From NCBI GenBank assembly GCA_964526785.1, contig CAZGMJ010000049.1, forward strand, positions 1 through 40,562: a stretch of DNA of 40,562 nt, read 5' to 3'. The notes beneath the pieces were generated by a model. That model was not told where the DNA came from. It made no database searches and saw only the letters and a program-made list of their open reading frames with translations. The position numbers and the translations under genes were made by a program. The first letter of the stretch is position 1. Every line of letters begins with the position of its first letter. The stretch comes from CAZGMJ01 sp964526785. GTDB lineage: Bacteria > Planctomycetota > Phycisphaerae > Sedimentisphaerales > Anaerobacaceae. Below, piece by piece: positions 14,816 to 22,346 of the stretch.

Positions 14816-17596
14816 TTACGGCCAGAATTGCTCGACGAGCCACTGATCCGCCATCACCGTGAAGTCCATGAAGTTCACGCTCTTGGAATCTACCGGCTCC
14901 TCGTCGTACAGATTCGCCGCCGAATCGATGCCGAAGTAGTGACCCTCCTGAAACATCGTGTGAAAGACTTCGGCCTGTGAGAGTTGATAGTCATACACGC
15001 GGAAGTCGTCCAGTTTGCCGACGTATTTCTTGGACTGGTCCGTCTTCCAGCCTATCTCGAATAGCTCGACAATGAGTTGCTCGGTCGGCCCGACGTTCTC
15101 CGCGCGCAATTTTCCGTTGAGATAGATTTGCTGTACACCCGTTCGAGTATCCTTGCTGAAGGCGTAGTGATTCCACTGGCCCTTGTACTCGTCAGGCTGC
15201 GCATCGAAAGAGGTGAAGTGAGGCGTTCCGCTGTCGGTGATGAAAGTCACTTCTCCGTCCCCCCACGGGCATCGGCAATGGATAGCGCGCTGGCCGGTCG
15301 CCGTTTCACCGTAGAAGATGACGTCTTCGCGCGGTTGTTGCGCGCCTCCGTTTACCCACACTGTAACGGTGATTCCCTTGTTCAGGTTGGCAAAGACACT
15401 TGCCGGCACGGTTACGCCGAACGCCTTGTCAGCCTCGAAATTCAGGCAGCCGCCGTCTCTGCCGGCCGGATCCCAACTGTCTCTTCCGAGTTGCGTCCAG
15501 GGATGGAGAGTCGCATTGAATCCATTGCCTGAAGAGTCTGTGACATTGGTGGCGATGCCGGTCTCGTCCAGCTTGTACCATGCCCGGGGCTGGTTGGGCT
15601 CCACCGCCGGCAGCGTGTAATCCCGAACGAGCCAGTCTTCGGCCACGGCGGTGATGTCGAGATAGTCCACGCAGCAGTCCGGTTCGCCGTCCGCTCCCGC
15701 GATGTCCGCCGTTGGCTTGAATTCCACTCGACACCTCGGCGGGTACAGGCGAATGTCGTCGAAAAAGACAACGCCGGATGCGCCGGACGGCCCTGTTGCC
15801 TCGGCATCGCCGAAGCCAAGCGTCACCGCAGCAACGTTTGCCAAATCCACGCCTTCATCGCGGAACGGTTGAAGCGCGATGTTCCACTGATGCCATGTCT
15901 GCTTTGCAATGTCGTTCGAGTCTCCATCGTACGGCACTCGCAGCGAATTGCCCGCCTCGTCTTCGATTATCACGTACATCTGCTCAGGCGCGTTGCATGG
16001 ATCGCCGTGAAAATGCAGTACCAGCGATTCAACGCCTCCGATGGTCCAGTCCGTGCCCACCTCGAACATGTTGGTGTCTGCAACGACTTGTGAAGAACGG
16101 GCCTGGTCGCTGTTATCGTAATAGAACGGTATGGACTGATTTCCGCTGTGCACGATGCCGTCGTTGACATCCGCACGTTCGACGTAGTACTCGCCCGGAT
16201 CGACGGCATCGCCGAGATCGTGCCCTATCGTCGAGCCGTTGGCTGGATCGGTATAACCGTCCGCCCACCTTTCCCATACGGTATCGGGCGACCAGTTTGT
16301 GTAGCTCTCGGCATCATCCACGACGAAGTAGTTCGCCACCGTGAATGTCCAGACAAGCCCTTCGCCGCCTGCGATGACGTTGCCCGTGCTGTCGCATTCG
16401 TCGATACGCCAATACCTCGTTTCGCCGAACTCGAATGTGCCCGGTTCATAGGAATTCACATCGCCGGGCAGCGTCTGGACAAGCTGTAAATCGCTCTCGC
16501 TTTTCCCGAAATACACCTTGTGCTGTGCCGCTCCAAAGCCCGGCGTCCAGGAAAGCATCGGCGTCGGTAAGGCATTCGCCGCGTTATTGGCCGGGTGCGG
16601 ATTCTTGGCCTGCTGACTGGCGTAAAGAATGGCCTTAAGCGTGGTTTGACCAGGATTCGTTATGTCGTAATCGAGGCTCAACGCCGCCAGGGGGTTGTCA
16701 TCGTATGCGCTGATCCATCCCTGGTTGATATAGTTCTGGATGGTGGCGACCTGGTCGCCCGATGCGATCAGAACACCTTTTTGAATGTCCATGTGACAAC
16801 CGATGTAGTCGACGCTTGGGTTCGGATCGACCATAACCAGCGTGCCGACATGCAGCACGCCGCCGTCCAGGTGGATGTACCCCTGGCCCTGCTTGTGCCA
16901 CGTGGCTTTCAACTGCCCGCTGACAGTAACAACTCCGCCGGTCATCTCCATCGTACCGCTTCCCCAGCCGCCTCCGAGTCCTATGTTCTTCGCTGCAATC
17001 TCGCCACCGCTGACCTTGAGCGTGCCTGAATTGCCGAAGCCAACGCCGATCGTTCCGACCACTACGGATCCATCGGCGACGTTGGCCGTCCCTTCACCGA
17101 TGCCGGATATCCCCGCGATGCTCCACAAACCCTCGCCGTTGCCGATAGTCAGTGTTCCGCCATTGACATTCATCTCCATACGGCCCGTGCCCTGGATGTT
17201 CTTGCAGACGGCATGCACGCCCGGACCGATGATCGGGGCGCTGAGATTCCGTCCGTAAACTGCTTCGGGATAGGTGGACTTCGTCAAAGGCGAGCCGCCG
17301 AATCCGTCGACGCCGTAATAATAGCCCGGGCCGCCCGTAGCGAACCACTCGTCATATGTGCCCGAGAAATCGGACTTCACCGTCTTGATAATCCGCACGT
17401 CGTCATCCGCGGTTGGTACGCGCGTTGGAGAAACGGGATTGCCCGCCGCATCGACCGGCACCCAGTTGGCCGGATCGTTCCAGGATGTAACCCCGGGGCT
17501 CAGATCGCTCCAGAACACTTCGTCTATTGCCAGGCAGTTGCCGGCCAGGCAGGCTGCAACTACCACGCCGATCCATAAGGACAAACGGGCATTCAT
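14816..17596 (-). CDS. Large secreted LamG-domain protein with dockerin-like WL motifs
   Basis: A 926-residue secreted protein. A signal peptide covers residues 1-23 (ending LAGNCLA). Residues 25-330 form a G/T-rich repeat region of the type seen in beta-helix or autotransporter-like proteins (repeated GTLxVSGGxIxxxxIGxG units). Residues 340-420 look like a fibronectin/Ig-like module (LSWTPGFGAAQHKVYFG), about 425-615 like a carbohydrate-binding jelly roll, and about 670-890 is a LamG/concanavalin-like lectin domain (AWYKLDETG to GKLDDFRVYDYQLS). Two short EF-hand-like motifs, DCCVDYLDITAVAEDWL (about 637-653) and VNFMDFTVMADQWL near the C-terminus, resemble half-dockerin repeats common in Phycisphaerae. 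ATG 17596 has GGGAG 7 bases upstream. A role in binding polysaccharide at the surface is likely; no catalytic domain was recognised. Confidence 0.85.
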   Translation of the reverse strand: MNARLSLWIGVVVAACLAGNCLAIDEVFWSDLSPGVTSWNDPANWVPVDAAGNPVSPTRVPTADDDVRIIKTVKSDFSGTYDEWFATGGPGYYYGVDGFGGSPLTKSTYPEAVYGRNLSAPIIGPGVHAVCKNIQGTGRMEMNVNGGTLTIGNGEGLWSIAGISGIGEGTANVADGSVVVGTIGVGFGNSGTLKVSGGEIAAKNIGLGGGWGSGTMEMTGGVVTVSGQLKATWHKQGQGYIHLDGGVLHVGTLVMVDPNPSVDYIGCHMDIQKGVLIASGDQVATIQNYINQGWISAYDDNPLAALSLDYDITNPGQTTLKAILYASQQAKNPHPANNAANALPTPMLSWTPGFGAAQHKVYFGKSESDLQLVQTLPGDVNSYEPGTFEFGETRYWRIDECDSTGNVIAGGEGLVWTFTVANYFVVDDAESYTNWSPDTVWERWADGYTDPANGSTIGHDLGDAVDPGEYYVERADVNDGIVHSGNQSIPFYYDNSDQARSSQVVADTNMFEVGTDWTIGGVESLVLHFHGDPCNAPEQMYVIIEDEAGNSLRVPYDGDSNDIAKQTWHQWNIALQPFRDEGVDLANVAAVTLGFGDAEATGPSGASGVVFFDDIRLYPPRCRVEFKPTADIAGADGEPDCCVDYLDITAVAEDWLVRDYTLPAVEPNQPRAWYKLDETGIATNVTDSSGNGFNATLHPWTQLGRDSWDPAGRDGGCLNFEADKAFGVTVPASVFANLNKGITVTVWVNGGAQQPREDVIFYGETATGQRAIHCRCPWGDGEVTFITDSGTPHFTSFDAQPDEYKGQWNHYAFSKDTRTGVQQIYLNGKLRAENVGPTEQLIVELFEIGWKTDQSKKYVGKLDDFRVYDYQLSQAEVFHTMFQEGHYFGIDSAANLYDEEPVDSKSVNFMDFTVMADQWLVEQFWP

Positions 17597-17674
17597 CGCA
17601 TATCTCCCATATCAACCATTGGATTCTATTGTGTTGCTGAGCGAAACGATTTGCCTGTCGAATACGCGGTCGTG

Positions 17675-17703
17675 AGTATACACGCGACGCACTTCATGGG
17701 CAA
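17675..17703 (-). promoter_or_regulatory. Candidate sigma70 promoter for the LamG gene
   Basis: On the minus strand TTGCCC (17698-17703) and TATACT (17675-17680) are separated by exactly 17 bases. The predicted start near 17668 gives a leader of about 72 bases. The rest of the gap up to 17870 holds no recognisable terminator for the upstream PEP-CTERM gene. Confidence 0.55.
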
Positions 17704-17870
17704 GCCATCACCCTCGATCTGGAAACCACATGCTCGGGGCCGGCGGTATGACGAAGCAGTCAGAGATCTTGCATATGGGTGAGCAACTTGCACTTCCGCC
17801 CACATACGCGACCACACGCGCATGCCGGCGCACGCAGCACATTGCATCGTCCCATTCCCTTGCCGCTGCC

Positions 17871-18704
17871 TTAGGCGTCTTTTCTACGACGCAACAGAGC
17901 CAGTCCGCCCAAACCGAGCAGGGCGACCGTTGCCGGTTCCGGGACCTGCGAAACCGCGAACTCGTCGATCTGCCAGATGTTCGCATTATCTCTGGTCCAG
18001 AAGTACACCTGCCGTGAGTCGAAGGCTACTCCGGTATCGATCGTTGTCTCGCCTTCGCTGTTTGCAACAGGAATCCACGTAGAATCCTCGATCGACTTCT
18101 GAAATGCGCTCGCCGTGATGCTGGAGCCGTCCCCTTCGAAAAGAACTGCGTAGTCGTACCAGCCTTCAACATCCATTCCCTGTTTCTGAAGTCCTGTGCC
18201 GTCTGCAAGGTTATCCATATCGGATTTCGCGCCCCAGCTTACCATAGCGTTGTTGCTGTTGCGGACATAAATGCCGACATATTGTGCCAAATCCTGATCC
18301 GGATTAGCCTGCTCGGCCGCAAAATTCATCATACCCATCGTGACCCGCGGCGAATCGCTCTTGGCACCGGTCCAGAGCCGCATGTACAGTGCAACGCTTT
18401 CATTGGCAAGATCTGCTCCGAAGGGACCGAAGAGCTCGCTCATGTCAAATGCTGCGGCACCATTCTTGTTGCTGCTTGTCAGTGCTCCATCGACAACCTC
18501 CGACGCTCCGGGAGTTTTCCAGGTCGGGGCCTGCGGATACGGAACGAAGCTGGGGGACAGATTGAAGCCCGCCGGACTGTCGCTGTCAAATGACTCCTGG
18601 TGAATAAAGGCTTGCCCGGGCAGGGCGGTCAGCGGCACCGTTACAGCCAGTGTGCTTGTTGTAAGAGCAAAAGCGACGGCCAGGATAACTACGATGCGTT
18701 TCAT
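17871..18704 (-). CDS. PEP-CTERM sorted exported protein
   Basis: A 277-residue exported protein. The N-terminal signal peptide is MKRIVVILAVAFALTTSTLA. The C-terminus is a full PEP-CTERM tripartite signal from about residue 254: VPEPAT, a hydrophobic helix (VALLGLGGLALL) and RRRKDA. Such proteins are exported by Sec and then processed by an exosortase/archaeosortase-type enzyme; none is encoded in this window. The middle looks like a concanavalin-like or jelly-roll domain with no catalytic motif recognised. Two in-frame ATGs exist; 18704 is preferred because AGGAGG is about 8 bases upstream, while it nearly abuts the ATG at 18710. A strong promoter at 18906-18935 predicts a leader of about 195 bases. 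Confidence 0.88.
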   Translation of the reverse strand: MKRIVVILAVAFALTTSTLAVTVPLTALPGQAFIHQESFDSDSPAGFNLSPSFVPYPQAPTWKTPGASEVVDGALTSSNKNGAAAFDMSELFGPFGADLANESVALYMRLWTGAKSDSPRVTMGMMNFAAEQANPDQDLAQYVGIYVRNSNNAMVSWGAKSDMDNLADGTGLQKQGMDVEGWYDYAVLFEGDGSSITASAFQKSIEDSTWIPVANSEGETTIDTGVAFDSRQVYFWTRDNANIWQIDEFAVSQVPEPATVALLGLGGLALLRRRKDA

Positions 18705-18839
18705 TACCATCTCCTCCTTCTGTCAATCGGCAGAAAATCCAGTTAAGGCGCTCACCACGCTGTGCAAGCACCCAGAGGACCCACATACGTTCTGCAGGCC
18801 CATGCTGACTAATTGTATGTGTTTCCTCCATGAAACGCG

Positions 18840-18860
18840 GCCACAGCCTCCCTGTGTGGC
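18840..18860 (-). other. Small hairpin in the PEP-CTERM gene leader
   Basis: GCCACA (18840-18845) and TGTGGC (18855-18860) form a 6-base stem with a 9-base loop inside the predicted long leader. A second pair, ACATAC and GTATGT, lies closer to the gene. The fold matches no riboswitch class I recognise. Confidence 0.25.
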
Positions 18861-18905
18861 TGGGACCAACCCGGGAAAAGCGGCCCATACACAAGTTATT
18901 ACGTC

Positions 18906-18935
18906 ATATTATGGGAGTATGGGGTGTTTTGTCAA
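18906..18935 (-). promoter_or_regulatory. Strong sigma70-type promoter for the PEP-CTERM gene
   Basis: On the minus strand a perfect TTGACA (18930-18935) is followed after 18 bases by TAATAT (18906-18911); read with a 17-base spacer the -10 is ATAATA. The start would be near 18899, about 195 bases before the ATG at 18704. In the 387-base gap 18705-19091 no gene was recognised; the left part is this leader and the right part is unassigned. Confidence 0.65.
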
Positions 18936-19091
18936 GCATTTTTCCTGTACCACTGTCAATTCGCACAAGCATGGCAATATAGAGAAATGGCAATATGCAA
19001 CTTGCAGTATGCCACCGGTGGGGAGGCGTTAATGCTCAAACGCGCCGGGCGGTCGAGTGGGAAAGCCGCATGTCCGCCCGACCCGCCGGGC

Positions 19092-20657
19092 TCAGAATTC
19101 TCGTATTCGGATATCCCTGAACTGCACGAGCATATCAGGGCCGCGATGGACCTGCAGGGCCATTTTGCCCTCGCCCGGCCGGTCAGGATCGTCGTCTTGT
19201 ACTTCGCACATGGTAATGCCGTTAATCATTAGCCTGGTGTGGCCGTTCCTGGTGATGACCGTGTAGTCATTCCATTGGGTTGGCTCAACCAGCGCCAGCA
19301 GGTCATCCGGATCACCCACGCTGCCGACGACGCTGATTTGCCCGTCCTTGTCGATATGGGTCTTCTGGCCCCGTTCGGCCAGAATCCCGCGGAGCGTATA
19401 TTCCATCAGAACGCCGGTCCAGCGCCCATCGAACGAGAAATCCGCTTGCGGACCGATTAGCGCTTCCTGCTCCATGCCCGTTCGCTCTCGGCTGTGAAAG
19501 TATATGCCGGAGTTGCCGTTTTCAATCCGAAACTTCAGCCGCAACTCGAAATCTGACGGTTCGCCCCCTTTCCAGATCAGAAAGGTGTTTTCCGATACGC
19601 GGTTCTCGGCAGTGGTCCGGCCCGTGATGGCCCCGTCCTGCACGGACCAGATTCGTGGATTGCCCGTCCAGCCGGAAAGGTCTGCGCCATTGAAGATACG
19701 CGTGAAGCCGGGTTCGACTTCTCCGGCCAGTTCGGCACTCGGCGTCGCATCGGCCGGCAAATCACCCGTTGCGAACTGAATCCCGTCCAGATAGAACTCC
19801 AGAATCGTCGGGTTCCACCAGATTTCCGTGCGATGGCCGATCGCACAGTAGAAAACCCGCCCCTGGCCGTACTTGTGTATCCAGGCGATGCCAAAATCTC
19901 CATCCTTTCGATGAATCCATGGAACCGTCATGTTGGTCTCTCCCGTGTCGAGCGAAAGCAGGACCCGCAACTTCTCCCGCGAGTACGGCTCACGAAACTG
20001 GAATATCTCTTCAGCAATCCGGAAGTCCGCACCGTCAAATGCCTTCAACAACGGATGATCAGGTTCCTCCAGTTTGATAGCAACCTCTTCGTTCCACGGA
20101 TGACCCCAATATCCCGCGCCGATCAGCTCCTTGAATTCCGGCCAGCCGTTATTCCCGCCGATCGCATGGTGATACGCGACGATGCCGCCGCCGTTGCGCA
20201 CATACTCCAGCAGGCTCTTGCGCAGCAATGCCTCGACCGCGTCCTGTGTATCGCCATACTGTTTGAAGCGGGGCATATCAGCTTCGGTGGGACGAATCCA
20301 TTGGCCGTTGCTGTTGTTCATGATAATGGCGTCGAACTTCGCCAGATTCTCAGGCAGATACATCGCCACGTCATCGCTCACCACCGCCTTGTACGCCCCC
20401 GTCTTCCGGCCGAGCAGTTTCATGGCATGTTCCGCCTGTGGCACGCAGTACCCCTTGTGCGGACACTTGTCCATAAATGGCGTATTCCAGATCAGCACGC
20501 GTCGAGCCTCTTTGGGCGATACTCGCGCTTCATTGGGAATCGCCGCTTCAATTCGACGAGCCTGGTCCGCCGTCAGTGCCCCGCGTGTGCTATTGACGGA
20601 AAGAACTCCGGCCAGGGCGGCCAGGAGCACCACTCTCGTGCAATGGCGAATCATCAT
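19092..20657 (-). CDS. Exported ThuA-like plus DUF1080 (3-keto-disaccharide hydrolase type) protein
   Basis: A 521-residue exported two-domain protein. The signal peptide is residues 1-28 (hydrophobic VVLLAALAGVLSV). Residues 50-295 are ThuA-like, a class-I glutamine-amidotransferase fold linked to trehalose and other sugar use (GGGIVAYHHAIGG near 156-168, and GRVFYCAIGHRTEIWW near 266-281). Residues 315-521 are DUF1080, now known as a 3-keto-disaccharide hydrolase/laminin-G-like domain (FTRIFNGADLSGW; NSGIYFHSRE; WNDYTVITRNG). Start: GGAGG lies 5 bases before ATG 20657 and 8 before ATG 20654, so either is possible. It follows the Tat Gfo/Idh/MocA gene by 44 bases and is likely co-transcribed. 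The pair would fit oxidation of a glycoside to a 3-keto form and its cleavage; this is inference. Confidence 0.87.
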   Translation of the reverse strand: MMIRHCTRVVLLAALAGVLSVNSTRGALTADQARRIEAAIPNEARVSPKEARRVLIWNTPFMDKCPHKGYCVPQAEHAMKLLGRKTGAYKAVVSDDVAMYLPENLAKFDAIIMNNSNGQWIRPTEADMPRFKQYGDTQDAVEALLRKSLLEYVRNGGGIVAYHHAIGGNNGWPEFKELIGAGYWGHPWNEEVAIKLEEPDHPLLKAFDGADFRIAEEIFQFREPYSREKLRVLLSLDTGETNMTVPWIHRKDGDFGIAWIHKYGQGRVFYCAIGHRTEIWWNPTILEFYLDGIQFATGDLPADATPSAELAGEVEPGFTRIFNGADLSGWTGNPRIWSVQDGAITGRTTAENRVSENTFLIWKGGEPSDFELRLKFRIENGNSGIYFHSRERTGMEQEALIGPQADFSFDGRWTGVLMEYTLRGILAERGQKTHIDKDGQISVVGSVGDPDDLLALVEPTQWNDYTVITRNGHTRLMINGITMCEVQDDDPDRPGEGKMALQVHRGPDMLVQFRDIRIREF

Positions 20658-20701
20658 CTTTGCCTCCGGGATTATACTCTGCAATACAGGATGTCTGCAC
20701 A

Positions 20702-22090
20702 TCATAGCGACCAGCCCGCCCGGTAGCCTCGGCCAAGGGCGTCATTGGCCTGCTCATCGTTGGGGATCTCCATCTTGGCCGGGTTGTATTCGATATCCCT
20801 GCCGACAAGCGTGGCTACGTTGCCAAGCAGAACGAATTCCGTCAGCGGGCCCGAATAGCTGAAGTTGGACATCGGTGTGCGTCCGCCCTGCACCGCATCG
20901 AGCCACTCACGTTCATGGCCTCTGGAGCGCGGCAGCGCCTTCGACGGACCTTCGAAGTTCCTGAATTTATCCTCAGGCAGGAGCTTGTACGACATATTGT
21001 GGCCGGTGCTGTGGATCGTAGCCTTCTCGCCCATCAGCACGACTCCCGCGTGGTCGGCCCAGCGTTTTTCGCCCGCGTCGCCCCAGTCGAGCCGATAACC
21101 CAGATGCTTCTCGATCATATCTCGCGGCCCCGGCGCCTTGCCCGAGCCGTTGTACCAATGAATGGTAACGGGAGGCATTTCACCGCGGGCCGGAAAGTGG
21201 TAGTGCACGATCTCCCACTTCGGGAAAGTCCCTCTGTGTACGCCCGACTGTTGCACTTCCAGGCGAACCAGAGGTTTATCGTGCTTCTTCGCGGCCTCCC
21301 TGCTCCAGAGCGAATCGAGTCTGAGGGCCTTGAAGGGCAGGTTCATCGTGTGGCAGGCCCAGTTGCCCAGATTGCCTGTAGCGAAGTCGCGCCACGTGTG
21401 CCAGTTCAGCCACCGGGAGTTGTAAGGACGATACTGTGCAGGCCCCAGCCACAGGTCCCAGTCAAGATAGTCCGGCACATCGTGCTCGTCCGTCGGCAAT
21501 GGCCGTTCGCCTGCTCCACCCCCGGTGTTCCAGGCATGAACCTCCCGAATCTCGCCGAGCACGCCGGCCTGAACCAACTCGACGCACCGTCGAAAAGCTT
21601 CGCTGCCCGTCCCCTGGTTGCCCATCTGCGTGGCGACGCCGCACTCCGATGCAATCGCGCGCAACCGCCGAGCTTCGAAAACGTCGTGGGTCAGCGGCTT
21701 TTCGCACAACACGCCTTTGCCGGCCTTCATGGCGGCCGCAGAGATCACGGCGTGCGTATTATCAGGGACCGCGACCGTTACGCCGTCCACCTGGTCGCCC
21801 ATCTCAGCGAGCATCTCGCGAAAGTCCTGGAACTTCCGTGCGTCGGGGAACCTCTCGAAAACGGGCTTGGCCCTGTGCATGTTGACATCGCACAGCGCGA
21901 CAACGTTCGCCATCTTCGGCATGCATCCTACGAACCAACTGCCGCGACCGGACACGCCCACCAACGCCACGTTCACCTTCTCGTTGGCGGCATAACTGAA
22001 AACCGAACGACTGTTGCCGATCACAACCAGGCCCGCACCGATCTTGCCCGTGCCTCTGAGAAAGTCTCGCCGAGTGAGTTGCTTGGTCAT
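20702..22090 (-). CDS. Tat-exported Gfo/Idh/MocA family oxidoreductase
   Basis: A 462-residue protein with twin-arginine signal (LTRRDFLRGTG at 5-15 and following hydrophobic segment), Rossmann loop VALVGVSGRG (41-50) and intact EKP (130-132). DVPDYLDWDLWLGPA and a WHTWRDFATGNLGNWACH histidine block are typical of the secreted planctomycete group. ATG 22090 has GGAAGGA 6 bases upstream; an extension to 22105 is open but less well placed. It is the first gene of a probable two-gene operon with the ThuA-DUF1080 gene, the best evidence for its substrate being a disaccharide or glycoside. It differs clearly from the paralogue at 8808, so the two are not a recent duplication. Confidence 0.9.
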   Translation of the reverse strand: MTKQLTRRDFLRGTGKIGAGLVVIGNSRSVFSYAANEKVNVALVGVSGRGSWFVGCMPKMANVVALCDVNMHRAKPVFERFPDARKFQDFREMLAEMGDQVDGVTVAVPDNTHAVISAAAMKAGKGVLCEKPLTHDVFEARRLRAIASECGVATQMGNQGTGSEAFRRCVELVQAGVLGEIREVHAWNTGGGAGERPLPTDEHDVPDYLDWDLWLGPAQYRPYNSRWLNWHTWRDFATGNLGNWACHTMNLPFKALRLDSLWSREAAKKHDKPLVRLEVQQSGVHRGTFPKWEIVHYHFPARGEMPPVTIHWYNGSGKAPGPRDMIEKHLGYRLDWGDAGEKRWADHAGVVLMGEKATIHSTGHNMSYKLLPEDKFRNFEGPSKALPRSRGHEREWLDAVQGGRTPMSNFSYSGPLTEFVLLGNVATLVGRDIEYNPAKMEIPNDEQANDALGRGYRAGWSL

Positions 22091-22247
22091 TGTTGGTCCT
22101 TCCATATGAACATCCTATGTCTGCTTGAGATTATGCAGGCAGCGTCGCTTGTCGTCGGCAAACCGGCACAATTCAGTAGCATCTGCTTGAGAAAATGGTA
22201 GCGACACCCGACCTCAGGTGCAAATGCTTTTCTTCGCAATTGAGCCG

Positions 22248-22276
22248 CTGACATACGGCTGGTTTTCTGTTATGCT
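22248..22276 (+). promoter_or_regulatory. Candidate promoter for the UvrD/PcrA-like gene
   Basis: CTGACA (22248-22253) and TATGCT (22271-22276) are separated by 17 bases, with 5 of 6 and 4 of 6 matches. Transcription would begin near 22283, some 64 bases before ATG 22347. Confidence 0.4.
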
Positions 22277-22346
22277 GATCCGCGGCAGGGGTGGTTTCGG
22301 GTGATTGTTGTACCCGCCTTGGACAACGGCAGAGCAGTTTCAGCAA

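Noticed and set aside
20915..22201. 428-codon plus-strand frame opposite the Tat Gfo/Idh/MocA gene
   Set aside because: Antisense to a gene with Tat signal, Rossmann loop and EKP motif; no domain in the antisense product.
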